Shown: positions 50,453-59,115 of the stretch, in pieces
Position numbering within the stretch: position 1 is the stretch's first letter
Layout: every line of letters starts with the position of its first letter
Source of the DNA: UBA5448 sp045536965
GTDB taxonomy: Bacteria > Bacillota > Clostridia > Oscillospirales > SIG627
Assembly (NCBI GenBank): GCA_045536965.1
Contig: JAZSON010000025.1
Coordinates: 1 to 64,000, forward strand
Direction: 5' to 3'
Length of the DNA stretch: 64,000 bases
Made by a program: the position numbers and the translations under genes
The notes under the pieces: model-generated
What the model was told of the DNA's origin: nothing
The model's input: the letters and a program-made list of their open reading frames with translations, nothing else
Database searches by the model: none

Positions 50453-50956
50453 ATGTTGTGTCAAAATTGTCAATTAAAGCCTGCCGTCTTTCATTTTGCA
50501 CGGGTGATCAACGGCGTAAAGCAGGAAAATCATCTTTGTGCCGCGTGCTTTGAAGAAATGAGAGAAGAAAACGAGGCGCCCGTATCCGAGGGATTGGGCG
50601 GAAGTCTTTTGGAAAGCATACTGTTCGGTTTGCCTGCCCGTCCGCGTACCCTCAAACGCTGTTCGACGTGCGGTTGGACCATGGCCGATGTATCAAAAAC
50701 AGGAAAACTTGGATGTCCCGCCTGTTACGAAACCTTTTCGGCTGAGTTGTCCCCGACTTTAAGACGGCTTGCTGCGGGCGAAAACCACAAGGGCAGAACC
50801 CCGAAAAAGACAGTGGATGTAAAAACGGAAGAATTGCATGACAAACAACTTGCACTGGAAGAATTGAAAAAACTACTGAAAGAGGCGGTGGAACGGGAGG
50901 AATATGAAAAAGCCGTTTCCCTGCGTGACAAAATTCGCGAAATGGAGGGGCGATAA
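50453..50956 (+). CDS. mcsA: McsA, activator of the arginine kinase McsB
   Basis: 167 residues. Two zinc-finger modules (CQNCQL, CAAC; then CSTCG, CPAC) and a C-terminal UVR motif (LEELKKLLKEAVEREEYEKAVSLRDKIREME). McsA binds and activates McsB and protects against metal and heat stress. AAAGGAG overlaps the ctsR stop, and mcsB begins 2 bp after its stop. Confidence 0.95.
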   Translation: MLCQNCQLKPAVFHFARVINGVKQENHLCAACFEEMREENEAPVSEGLGGSLLESILFGLPARPRTLKRCSTCGWTMADVSKTGKLGCPACYETFSAELSPTLRRLAAGENHKGRTPKKTVDVKTEELHDKQLALEELKKLLKEAVEREEYEKAVSLRDKIREMEGR

Positions 50957-50957
50957 T

Positions 50958-51968
50958 ATGATGTGGTATGAGCATGACGGCAATGATGCCGTGGTTTGGA
51001 GCACACGGATACGACTTGCGGCCAATCTTGCAGACACCCCTTTTCCCGCGCGGCTGACCGCTGCGGGTAGGGAAGAGGTTTCCGAAAAGATCAAAGCGGT
51101 TTTTGAGGGGGATAAGGCGTGGCAGTGTATGCAGGTGTCTCGACTCACACCTGTGGAACGCGCCGCTTTTACCGAAGCACACATGGCATCCCCTGATTTC
51201 ATGAAAGGGGATCTTGCAGGTAAGCTTTTGATTCTCTCGACCGATGGTGAATGTGCTATTATGGTGAATGAAGAGGATCATATTCGCTTGCAGTGTATTC
51301 GGCCCGGATATGGCCCTGAGGAGACATATAAGCGCGCTTTGGAGGTCTTTGAGCGTATAGAAGCGCAGTTGCCTCTCGCCTTTGATCCCACACTTGGTTA
51401 CCTCACCCATTGTCCTACCAATCTCGGAACGGGACTGCGGGCTTCTCTTATGATCCATTTGCCTGCAATGACACGACTTGGAAAAAGCGGCGGTCTTGCT
51501 GATGCTCTGAATAAAGCGGGATTTGCTTTGCGTGGGTTATACGGAGAAGGTTCCATGCCGGGTGGCGGTATCTATCAGCTTTCTAATCAGGTCTCGCGCG
51601 GTTTTTCCGAGGAAGAATTGATCCGCCGTTTGATGAAGGTGTCCGAGCAGGTTGTGAAAGCAGAGTTGGATGCCCGCAAAGAGCTTAAGGAAAAGGAAGG
51701 CATTGCGCTGGAAGACCGCGTTTACCGCGCTCTCGGCGTTTTACAAAATGCGCGCACTTTGACCTCCAAAGAAATGTATGCTTTGGTCGCGGATGTGAGA
51801 ATGGGGGTCGGTCTGGGGATTATCGAGGGTGTGCCCATGAACAAACTTGACCGTTTACTCATCGATATGTTGCCTGCGCGGCTGTCCCTTGCAAACGGGG
51901 AAGCGGATCACGCCGCTGCGCGGGACAGAATTCGCGCCGATTTGACACGAGAGGCGCTGAAAGGATAA
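50958..51968 (+). CDS. mcsB: Protein arginine kinase McsB
   Basis: 336 residues. A phosphagen-kinase-like enzyme that phosphorylates arginines and marks proteins for ClpCP degradation. Conserved features: VVWSTRIRLAANLADTPFP at the start, WQCMQVSRLTPVERAAF, NEEDHIRLQCIRPG, TLGYLTHCPTNLGTGLRASLMIHLPA (with the reactive Cys) and RGLYGEGSMPGGGIYQLSNQ. The double Met at 50958/50961 follows GGAGGGG. Confidence 0.96.
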   Translation: MMWYEHDGNDAVVWSTRIRLAANLADTPFPARLTAAGREEVSEKIKAVFEGDKAWQCMQVSRLTPVERAAFTEAHMASPDFMKGDLAGKLLILSTDGECAIMVNEEDHIRLQCIRPGYGPEETYKRALEVFERIEAQLPLAFDPTLGYLTHCPTNLGTGLRASLMIHLPAMTRLGKSGGLADALNKAGFALRGLYGEGSMPGGGIYQLSNQVSRGFSEEELIRRLMKVSEQVVKAELDARKELKEKEGIALEDRVYRALGVLQNARTLTSKEMYALVADVRMGVGLGIIEGVPMNKLDRLLIDMLPARLSLANGEADHAAARDRIRADLTREALKG

Positions 51969-51978
51969 GGATTTTTGT

Positions 51979-54408
51979 ATGGAAAACTTTACAAATGAAG
52001 CCAAAAAAGCAATAGAAGCGGCAGGGGAAGCCGCGCATCGTCAAGGGGTGTCTTATATTGGAAGCGAGCACCTTTTACTCGGACTTTTGAAAGATGAGTC
52101 GAGTACGGCGGGGGAGATTTTGTCAAGCCATGATCTGCATTATGACGATGTTGCCGAAGCTCTCGGTCCGACCAAAAGCGAAAAGATTCCAAACAATACT
52201 TTGCAGATTACGCCCCGCGCAGACCGTGTGCTGCGCAGCGCGGTGGCCATTGCAAGACAGCTTGGCTTTGAAGCGGCGGGGACAGAGCATATTTTGCTTG
52301 CCTTGTTGCAACAAACGGACAGTTATGCCGTGACCCTTTTGAAAGATTTTGGTGTTTCGCGGGATGAACTTGTGCAGGATATTCAATCGCTTATCGGGGA
52401 ATCCAAAGGCGGCGCAAAAGGGGAAAAGACAGAAAAACGCTCCAACAAAGAGGGGAATCTCGAAAAATTCGGAAGAGATTTGACGGCGATGGCCAAAGAG
52501 GGAAAGTGCGATCCCGTTATTGGCAGAGAGACCGAGTTGATGCGTGTGGTACAGATCTTGTCTCGGCGCACTAAAAACAACCCTTGTTTGATCGGTGAAC
52601 CGGGTGTCGGTAAGACTGCCATTGCAGAGGGGTTGGCCCAAAAAATAGCGGCAGGTGAGGTTCCCGATACCTTACTTGACAAGCATGTGGTGACGATGGA
52701 TCTGTCGGCCATGATTGCAGGTGCTAAATACCGCGGTGAATTCGAAGAACGCTTAAAGGATCTGGTGGATGAAGTATTGGCGAAGGGAAATATCATTCTT
52801 TTTATCGATGAAATCCACACTTTGGTGGGCGCAGGCGCCGCCGAAGGGGCTATGGATGCTGCGAATATTTTAAAACCTCTTCTTGCAAGAGGCGAATTGC
52901 AGGTTGTGGGTGCTACCACCGTCAACGAATATCGCAAGTATATCGAAAAGGATGCGGCTCTGGAACGACGCTTTCAATCGGTGATGGTAGGCGAGCCGAG
53001 CGAGGAAGAGGCGATATTGATTCTGAAAGGTCTGCGGGAACGATATGAGGCCCATCACAAAATCCGCGTGACCGACGAGGCTATTTCTGCCGCCGTGACC
53101 TTGTCAAGAAGGTATATCGGTGACCGCTATTTGCCCGATAAGGCCATTGACCTGATCGATGAGGCGGCGTCAAGACAACGTATTCTTCATTTCAATTTGC
53201 CTGATGATCTAAAGGGGATTGAAGCCGAAATTAAAGAGATTGCCGCCGAGAAAAAAGCGGCTGCCAAAGAAGAGAATTTCGAAAAAGCGGGAGAATTGCA
53301 CGCCAAACAAAAGGAATTGCAGGCAAAGCTTGACAGTGCCCGTTTAGCATGGAAAGAAAAACAAACGGTCCAAGGGGAGATCGGTGAAAGTGAAATTGCA
53401 GAAATTGTGACCCAGTGGACAGGTATTCCCGTAAAAGAGTTGCTTCGTGAGGAGGCAGAAAAGCTTCAAAATCTTGAAAAAGTGATCCATGGTCGCATCG
53501 TAGGACAGGAGCAGGCGGTGGATGCCGTATCCCGTGCCATTCGGCGTGGTCGTGTTGGCTTAAAGGATCCGAAACGTCCTGCCGGCAGCTTCATCTTTTT
53601 GGGTCCGACCGGTGTCGGTAAGACCGAATTGACCAAGGCGATTGCGCAGGTGCTGTTCGGGGATGAAAATAAAATGATTCGACTGGATATGTCGGAATTT
53701 ATGGAACCCCACAGTGTCTCTAAATTGATCGGCTCTCCTCCCGGATATGTCGGCTATGACGACGGAGGTCAGTTGACCGAAAAAATTCGCAGAAATCCTT
53801 ATTCGGTTGTTTTGTTCGATGAAATCGAAAAGGCGCATCCCGATGTGTTCAATGTGCTTTTGCAGGTGCTGGATGACGGTGTGCTGACCGATTCTCAGGG
53901 GAGAAAGGTGGATTTTAAAAACACAATCCTCGTCATGACGTCCAATCTCGGCGCACGCAGTATCACCGAAAAGAGCGGAACACTTGGGTTTGTTGCCTCT
54001 GAAACAAAAGAAGAAAGCCGTAGCGACGAACAGGTTATGGCGGCGTTGAAAAGTGCATTTCGTCCCGAGTTTTTAAACCGCGTGGATGACATTATTATTT
54101 TTAGAAAATTAACCAAAGAAAACATTCGGGAAATTGCGGGCAATTTGCTCGAATCGGTTTGCGCGCGTGTCAAAGATATGGGGATGGAGATCACTTTTGA
54201 CGAAAGCGTGGTGGATTTGGTATCAGCCGAAGGCTTCGATCCCGTTTACGGCGCGCGTCCTCTCCGCCGTGCAATCCAAAGATTGGTGGAAGACAGTTTT
54301 GCAGGGGCCGTACTTGACGGGAGCTGTAATAAGGGGGATCGCATTTTAGCAACCGTCGGGCAGGACAAAACGGTGGTATATACAGTGCAAAGGGAAAACG
54401 AAAGATAG
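51979..54408 (+). CDS. clpC: ATP-dependent Clp protease ATPase ClpC
   Basis: 809 residues, full length. Unfoldase partner of ClpP. Two N-terminal Clp repeats (residues 1-140), first AAA+ module with GEPGVGKTAIAEG, a UVR-bearing middle domain (residues 400-445, EIAAEKKAAAKEENFEKAGELHAKQ), second AAA+ module with GPTGVGKTELTKA, and the C-terminal ClpB_D2 domain. With McsA and McsB upstream it forms the arginine-phosphate degradation pathway; ClpP is not in the window. Confidence 0.97.
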   Translation: MENFTNEAKKAIEAAGEAAHRQGVSYIGSEHLLLGLLKDESSTAGEILSSHDLHYDDVAEALGPTKSEKIPNNTLQITPRADRVLRSAVAIARQLGFEAAGTEHILLALLQQTDSYAVTLLKDFGVSRDELVQDIQSLIGESKGGAKGEKTEKRSNKEGNLEKFGRDLTAMAKEGKCDPVIGRETELMRVVQILSRRTKNNPCLIGEPGVGKTAIAEGLAQKIAAGEVPDTLLDKHVVTMDLSAMIAGAKYRGEFEERLKDLVDEVLAKGNIILFIDEIHTLVGAGAAEGAMDAANILKPLLARGELQVVGATTVNEYRKYIEKDAALERRFQSVMVGEPSEEEAILILKGLRERYEAHHKIRVTDEAISAAVTLSRRYIGDRYLPDKAIDLIDEAASRQRILHFNLPDDLKGIEAEIKEIAAEKKAAAKEENFEKAGELHAKQKELQAKLDSARLAWKEKQTVQGEIGESEIAEIVTQWTGIPVKELLREEAEKLQNLEKVIHGRIVGQEQAVDAVSRAIRRGRVGLKDPKRPAGSFIFLGPTGVGKTELTKAIAQVLFGDENKMIRLDMSEFMEPHSVSKLIGSPPGYVGYDDGGQLTEKIRRNPYSVVLFDEIEKAHPDVFNVLLQVLDDGVLTDSQGRKVDFKNTILVMTSNLGARSITEKSGTLGFVASETKEESRSDEQVMAALKSAFRPEFLNRVDDIIIFRKLTKENIREIAGNLLESVCARVKDMGMEITFDESVVDLVSAEGFDPVYGARPLRRAIQRLVEDSFAGAVLDGSCNKGDRILATVGQDKTVVYTVQRENER

Positions 54409-54418
54409 AAATGTACGC

Positions 54419-54454
54419 AAAAGGCACTTATGAACTTGCTTCATAAGTGCCTTT
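54419..54454 (+). terminator. Hairpin after clpC
   Basis: AAAGGCACTTATGAA pairs with TTCATAAGTGCCTTT (15-bp stem). The T-run is short, so on the minus strand it may serve the convergent lipoprotein gene as well. Confidence 0.7.
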
Positions 54455-54469
54455 GAGCGGTTTATTGTA

Positions 54470-55540
54470 TTATTTTTCATTTTGCGGGACGGCTTTGGCA
54501 AGGACGTATTCCATTACTTTTTGTCCTTGCAGGGTGATACGGATGTATTCTTCGCCCCAGTCTTCGAGAAATGCTTTCACATCTTTGCCGTAATGCGTTG
54601 CTAATTCTGCGGCTTTTTCATCGAATTCCTCGGGGGTTAAAAGGAGATTTTCTTTTTCGGCAATGGCGTAAAAAGCGAATTCTTCTTTGACACGGCGAAC
54701 ACATACTTCGCGGATGTATTTTTCATAATCCGCTTCGGAGGCTTGGTAAAGGGTGGCGAGGAGCTCTGCCACCGTCATGTCGGATTTTTCGGCATACTCC
54801 TTGGTGGCATTCATTTCTTCTTCAAAATAATCTTCTACGCGCTCTTCGGGAACCGAGAAGGTGGCATTGTTCAGCACCTGATTCCAAACCGTATTTAAAT
54901 CTTCCGAAACAGCGTTTTTTTCTTTGGTTTCGGCTAAATCTTTTTTCAGAGCGGCGGTGTACTCGTCGATTGTTTTGTATTCGGTCTTTTCTGCGATGAA
55001 TGCATCTGTCAACTGCGGATAATTGTAGACGGTAATCTTGGTTACTTTGATGGTGAAGTCACATTTGAGACCTGCGTAAGCCGTTAAATAAAAGTCGGTG
55101 GGGAAGGTAAGATTGACCGTTTTGCTCTCCGAAACTTTGAGCCCCAAAATGGCTTCTTCAAATCCGTCGATATAGCGATCGGCTTTTTCATCGGTTTCGG
55201 ATGCGCCCAAAACCAAGGTTGCTTCGATGTTTTCTTTTGTAACGGTGGTTTCGTTGACGGCGGCGGAATAACTGACAGTGACTTCATCCCCCTTTTGCGC
55301 GGCGCGATCGGTGATGCTTTGGGGCGTTTTGTACTTTTCCTGCAATTCCTTCAAAGCGTTTTCAATATCGGTTTCATTCACCTCGCGCTCTGCAGGTTTG
55401 TAGGAAATGCCGAGATACTGTCCGAGGGTGATGTGGTCGGAGAGGGTATAATCTCCGAGAGGATCCTCGGGACTTGCGCAAGAAACAGAGGAAAAAAGCA
55501 AAAACAAAACAAACAGTAAGGAGAAAATTCTTTTATTCAT
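54470..55540 (-). CDS. Trigger-factor-like PPIase lipoprotein
   Basis: 356 residues. A lipobox (SSVSC, Cys21) marks an exported lipid-anchored protein. After a linker, residues 75-175 form an FKBP-like domain of the trigger-factor type (AAQKGDEVTVSYSA ... GFEEAILGLKVSESKTVNLTFPTDF). Residues 185-345 resemble the trigger-factor C-terminal chaperone domain. The ribosome-binding N-terminal domain is absent. It probably acts as an extracellular foldase, analogous to PrsA, for secreted proteins. No own promoter is visible behind the upstream terminator, so expression may depend on read-through from the Asn-rich gene. Confidence 0.85.
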   Translation of the reverse strand: MNKRIFSLLFVLFLLFSSVSCASPEDPLGDYTLSDHITLGQYLGISYKPAEREVNETDIENALKELQEKYKTPQSITDRAAQKGDEVTVSYSAAVNETTVTKENIEATLVLGASETDEKADRYIDGFEEAILGLKVSESKTVNLTFPTDFYLTAYAGLKCDFTIKVTKITVYNYPQLTDAFIAEKTEYKTIDEYTAALKKDLAETKEKNAVSEDLNTVWNQVLNNATFSVPEERVEDYFEEEMNATKEYAEKSDMTVAELLATLYQASEADYEKYIREVCVRRVKEEFAFYAIAEKENLLLTPEEFDEKAAELATHYGKDVKAFLEDWGEEYIRITLQGQKVMEYVLAKAVPQNEK

Positions 55541-55582
55541 ATTAAAATCCTTTTGAAAAAAATGGTTTGCGAGAGAAAATCA

Positions 55583-55611
55583 AAGGCGTTGCGTTTGTAG
55601 TGCAACGCCTT
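55583..55611 (-). terminator. Terminator of Asn-rich protein gene
   Basis: Minus strand AAGGCGTTGC pairs with GCAACGCCTT, followed by TGATTTTC. Confidence 0.75.
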
Positions 55612-55625
55612 GTTTGCTGTGTTTA

Positions 55626-55973
55626 TCAGACCCAACCGTCAGTCCATCCATCGCCATCTTTATCGAATTGAGAATAATCGTTTCCGGGTGTTTGGTCGTT
55701 GTTATTATCGTTATTATTGTTGTTATCGTTGTTATTGCTGTTATCGTTGTTATTGCTGTTGTTGCTGTTATCGTTGTTATCGTTATTGTTATTATTGTTG
55801 TTTTGGTTTTCTTGATCTTTGTCGTCGTCGGTTGAAGATTGGTTGTCTGACGAGGGAGTTTGAGGGTCGTCATTTTTTGTGGGGTCATCATTGCCGAAAA
55901 CGATGACCAAAACGACAGCGGTGATCAGCAGCAGTATGGCAACCAATAAAGCAATTAGGCGGGTTTGGTTCAT
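55626..55973 (-). CDS. Membrane-anchored Asn-rich protein with DxDGDGW tail
   Basis: 115 residues. Residues 5-27 are a membrane helix (LIALLVAILLLITAVVLVIVFG). Residues 28-95 are a low-complexity Asn/Asp/Ser linker encoded by GTT/ATT-type triplet repeats (complement). The protein ends in QFDKDGDGWTDGWV. This tail is a calcium-loop-like D-x-D-G-D-G motif and is nearly identical to the end of the divergent 44-residue peptide. The start is the Met after GGAGGTACAACAACT; the longer frame upstream has no support. Promoter at 56004-56033. The stalk-plus-tail design suggests display of the tail outside the cell (inference). Confidence 0.75.
   Translation of the reverse strand: MNQTRLIALLVAILLLITAVVLVIVFGNDDPTKNDDPQTPSSDNQSSTDDDKDQENQNNNNNNNDNNDNSNNSNNNDNSNNNDNNNNNDNNNDQTPGNDYSQFDKDGDGWTDGWV
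55690..55805. repeat. Triplet microsatellite encoding Asn-rich linker
   Basis: GTT/ATT/GCT triplets in long runs on the plus strand (Asn and Ser codons on the minus strand). Such tracts slip readily, so linker length may vary between strains. Confidence 0.8.
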
Positions 55974-56003
55974 AGTTGTTGTACCTCCGTTTCTAACACG
56001 GAT

Positions 56004-56033
56004 ATAATAACACGACAGACATTGTTTTGTCAA
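56004..56033 (-). promoter_or_regulatory. Promoter of Asn-rich protein gene
   Basis: Minus strand TTGACA (56028-56033), 18-bp spacer, TATTAT (56004-56009). Confidence 0.75.
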
Positions 56034-56159
56034 GCCGACCGAAGAGGAAAGAAAAGACAGTGGTCTTTGCTTTTTTGATAAAAGTATGTATTTTACTTAT
56101 ATGGAAAAGAATGGAGCGGCGGTGAAGAGCAAGGTGCGGATGAAATATCGGTAAGATAC

Positions 56160-56188
56160 TTGACAAGCGTTTTATTGTGTGTTATACT
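56160..56188 (+). promoter_or_regulatory. Promoter of 44-aa peptide gene
   Basis: TTGACA (56160-56165), 17-bp spacer, TATACT (56183-56188), then AAGGAGAGG at 56203-56211. Confidence 0.88.
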
Positions 56189-56220
56189 TGTATCAGTAAA
56201 ATAAGGAGAGGGTTAGAACA

Positions 56221-56355
56221 ATGAAAGAAAAATTGATGTATGAACAACCTATGATGCAGATCATCTCCTTTGATGAACCTGTTATGAAGATCAGCGGCAT
56301 CGATTGGTCTCAGTGGGATCAGGATGGCGACGGATGGACTGACGGTTGGGTCTGA
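56221..56355 (+). CDS. 44-aa leader-like peptide, family A
   Basis: A free-standing short gene with its own consensus promoter, ribosome binding site and terminator. The N-terminal part (MYEQPMMQIISFDEPVMKIS) shares Y-E-x-P-x-M-x4-F-x-E-x2-M-x-I-S with the 39-residue peptide at 6474. The tail (DWSQWDQDGDGWTDGWV) carries four Trp residues and a calcium-loop-like DxDGDG. The last 11 codons match the tail of the divergent Asn-rich protein in DNA (31 of 32 bases). It has no export signal of the standard type. I do not recognise a family; a RiPP-like precursor, a signalling peptide or a small surface-associated protein are all possible. Confidence 0.78.
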   Translation: MKEKLMYEQPMMQIISFDEPVMKISGIDWSQWDQDGDGWTDGWV

Positions 56356-56386
56356 TTTGATTTTGGACCGATGAAATAAAAAATAT

Positions 56387-56428
56387 TACCGAGAAGAATC
56401 AAAAAAGATTTTTCTCGGTATTTATTTT
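56387..56428 (+). terminator. Terminator of 44-aa peptide gene
   Basis: TACCGAGAAGAATC and GATTTTTCTCGGTA pair (one mismatch) across AAAAAA, then TTTATTTT. Confidence 0.9.
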
Positions 56429-56450
56429 GCGTGTCATGCAGCAGGAAAGA

Positions 56451-56475
56451 AAAAGGCACCCCTCGGGGTGCCTTT
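56451..56475 (-). terminator. Terminator of ispH operon
   Basis: AAAGGCACCCC and GGGGTGCCTTT with a 3-nt loop, followed by TTTCTTTC on the minus strand. Confidence 0.88.
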
Positions 56476-56485
56476 AAAAACGAAA

Positions 56486-58468
56486 TTATTCAGCAGCTTC
56501 GGTTTCGCCTGCGATTTCAACTTCTTCGGGAACAATCAAAGCGCGAATGGAAAGGCTGACCTTTTTGGTATCGTAGTTGATGTCAATTACTTTGGCGGAA
56601 ACGACATCCCCCACTTTAACCACTTCGGCAGCGTTGTTGACGTTTTTATCGGAAAGCTGAGAAATATGGATCAAACCGTCAACGCCGGGGATCAATTCGG
56701 CAAAAGCACCGAAGGAGGTCAAACCGACAATTTTGACTTCGGCGGTGTCGCCGACGCTGTATTTACCGGGGAGAATGACCCAGGGGTTTTCGTCTTCGCT
56801 CTTGTAGCCGAGGGAGATGCGACGGGTTTCGGGATTGAATTCTTTGATATAAACGGTTACGGTGTCGCCGATGTTGACAACTTCGGTGGGATGCTTAATG
56901 CGCTTCCAAGAAAGTTCGGTGATGTGAACCATACCGTCCACACAACCGAGATCCACGAATGCACCGTAATCGGTGATGGATTTGACAACGCCGGTGTACT
57001 GTTTGCCGACTTCGATTTCGCTCCAGAATTGAGCCTGCTGGGCTTTGCGTTCTGCTCTGGCCACGGCGCGGATAGAACCGACCACACGACGGCGAGAGGG
57101 ATCCAAGGTAATGATGGTAAAGGAAACTTCTTTGCCCATCAGTTGGTTGAGAGAGCCATCCTTGGCGATGCCGCTTTGAGAAGCGGGAATAAATACGCGG
57201 ATGCCTTTCCAGTTGACAACAACGCCGCTTTTGTTTGTTTCAAAAACTTTTGCGGTCAAAACATCACCGGATTCGTTTGCTTCAACGATTTTATCCCAGT
57301 TCTGATAGTTGTCGACTTTCTTTTTGGAGACTTGTACGGTTCCTTCTGCATCGTTAAACTTCTGCACCATAACGGTGATTTCATCACCGACTTTAAAGAG
57401 CTCGTGCAGATCTACGTTGGATTCATCCGTCACCTCGTCCGAGGGAAGAATTCCGGTATGTTTGATGCCGAGATCCACGTGTATCTCATTTGGTAAAATG
57501 GAGGTGATGACACCGGTTACCCGCTCTCCCGTTACCAAAGTGTGGAAAGAGTTGTCCAGCATTTCCTGGAAGCTCATTCCTTCTTCAACATTCTTAATTT
57601 CCGACATAGTACTTAGTACCTCCTCAATAATTCTGTCGGGCGTGGATGCTCCGGCAGTGATACCCACTGTCATTTTTGATTCCAGACTGCTTAAATCCAA
57701 TTCGGCACAATTCTCAACCAACAGGGTGGGACAATACTTCGACGTGATCTCGGCCAGCTTCTTTGTGTTCGAGCTTGCCTTGCCGCCGATGACGATCATC
57801 CTGTCGACCTTGCGTGCTATGGATGCAGCCTCAGATTGACGTTTTGCGGTAACGTAACATATTGTATCAAAAATTGTGAGATTTGTATATAGTTTTTTTA
57901 ATTTTTCTAAAGATTTTTTCCATTCATCGATATTTTGGGTGGTTTGTGCTAAAACGACCCACCGATTTTTGTTTGAATTTACCAATAAATTGGATGAATT
58001 TTCCAGTTCAGACGCGTTTTTACACACGAAATATGTCGGTTTATCGGTATTTTGGATGCGGCTGACGATGGCTTCCACCTCGGGATGGGCCTGATCTCCG
58101 ATGATGATGAACAGCGGATCGTCTTTATTTTGTTCGGTTTCGACGATGTGATGTATCTTCTTTACATAAGGGCAGGCGGTGTCGAGATAGGGGAGTGAGA
58201 GGGCGTTTAACCGCTGCTCGATTTCGGCTTTGACACCGTGGGTCCTTAATATAACGATATCGGTTTCGGGGTTGAGGGTGGGCAGATCTTCTTCCTCTAT
58301 GCAGGTGACGCCCCTTGCCTGTATATCACGCAAAAAATCGTCGTTGTGAATCAGGTGACCGAGCATAAAAATGCGTTTGTCACCCTTTTGGATTTGTTTT
58401 TCCAGCATTTCAACGGCTCGTTTGACACCGAAACAAAATCCCGCGTATTCAGACAATACACATTTCAT
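56486..58468 (-). CDS. ispH: IspH - ribosomal protein S1 fusion
   Basis: 660 residues. Residues 1-285 are 4-hydroxy-3-methylbut-2-enyl diphosphate reductase, the last step of the MEP isoprenoid pathway. The cluster cysteines are Cys12 (GFCFGVKRA), the Cys in DTACPYVKK near 99 and the one in DTICYVTAKRQ near 201; conserved THG and SSNT motifs are present. Residues 300-640 hold four S1 RNA-binding domains (for example YTGVVKSITDYGAFVDLGCVDGMVHI). Such fusions are known in Clostridia and give both isoprenoid synthesis and an S1-like translation factor. Its start overlaps the plsC stop (ATGA). Confidence 0.96.
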   Translation of the reverse strand: MKCVLSEYAGFCFGVKRAVEMLEKQIQKGDKRIFMLGHLIHNDDFLRDIQARGVTCIEEEDLPTLNPETDIVILRTHGVKAEIEQRLNALSLPYLDTACPYVKKIHHIVETEQNKDDPLFIIIGDQAHPEVEAIVSRIQNTDKPTYFVCKNASELENSSNLLVNSNKNRWVVLAQTTQNIDEWKKSLEKLKKLYTNLTIFDTICYVTAKRQSEAASIARKVDRMIVIGGKASSNTKKLAEITSKYCPTLLVENCAELDLSSLESKMTVGITAGASTPDRIIEEVLSTMSEIKNVEEGMSFQEMLDNSFHTLVTGERVTGVITSILPNEIHVDLGIKHTGILPSDEVTDESNVDLHELFKVGDEITVMVQKFNDAEGTVQVSKKKVDNYQNWDKIVEANESGDVLTAKVFETNKSGVVVNWKGIRVFIPASQSGIAKDGSLNQLMGKEVSFTIITLDPSRRRVVGSIRAVARAERKAQQAQFWSEIEVGKQYTGVVKSITDYGAFVDLGCVDGMVHITELSWKRIKHPTEVVNIGDTVTVYIKEFNPETRRISLGYKSEDENPWVILPGKYSVGDTAEVKIVGLTSFGAFAELIPGVDGLIHISQLSDKNVNNAAEVVKVGDVVSAKVIDINYDTKKVSLSIRALIVPEEVEIAGETEAAE

Positions 58469-59115
58469 ACTTTTCGTTTACCTTCCGCTCTGATTTTTGC
58501 CTGTTCGTCCAGTTCCATGATGCGCGAGAAAATCAGATTGGACGAAACGGCGAACTTTTCCACACCCTTGCCTTCGGTGTGAAATTCGCTCGGCATGATG
58601 GGATCGCCGTAGGTTATGTAGGTTTTACGGAAAATTTTGACTTTGTAGGTTTTGGTGTAGATGGATACGGGTACGACCGGAACCTGCGAGCGGCAAACCA
58701 GCATGCCTGCACCGTGATACACCTTGGTTTTCCGAGGATCAACGCCCGGACAACGGGTACCTTGGGGGAAGAGGGCGATGATCTTTCCGTCTTTCAGAGC
58801 ATGGAGAGCGGCGTATGCAGAAGAAATGTCACCCGAACCGCGGTCAACGGGGATCATGCCGAGGTGACGGCAGAACCAGCCGATGAGCGGCACCTTCAAA
58901 AGCTCTTTTTTGCCCATAAAGGTGAGTTGCGAAGTGAGATAGCTTCCGATCAAAATGGGATCCAGGTTGGAGAGGTGATTAGAGCAGACGATAAAAGGGC
59001 CCGCGGATGGTTGCTTTTCGGTTCCTGCGGCGTCTACACGGTAAAACAGCTTGGCGATCGGGGGGATGATTCCGTACCAGAAGCGATAAAAGCGGGACAT
59101 ATTATACTTTTTCAT
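58465..59115 (-). CDS. plsC: 1-acyl-sn-glycerol-3-phosphate acyltransferase
   Basis: 216 residues. It acylates lysophosphatidic acid in phospholipid synthesis at the membrane. Catalytic motif NHLSNLDP (H-x4-D) near residue 43, FPQGTRCPG near 117 for substrate binding. The first 20 residues are hydrophobic or amphipathic. It overlaps cmk by 14 bp and ispH by 4 bp, the usual cmk-plsC-ispH order of Clostridia. Confidence 0.94.
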   Translation of the reverse strand: MKKYNMSRFYRFWYGIIPPIAKLFYRVDAAGTEKQPSAGPFIVCSNHLSNLDPILIGSYLTSQLTFMGKKELLKVPLIGWFCRHLGMIPVDRGSGDISSAYAALHALKDGKIIALFPQGTRCPGVDPRKTKVYHGAGMLVCRSQVPVVPVSIYTKTYKVKIFRKTYITYGDPIMPSEFHTEGKGVEKFAVSSNLIFSRIMELDEQAKIRAEGKRKV

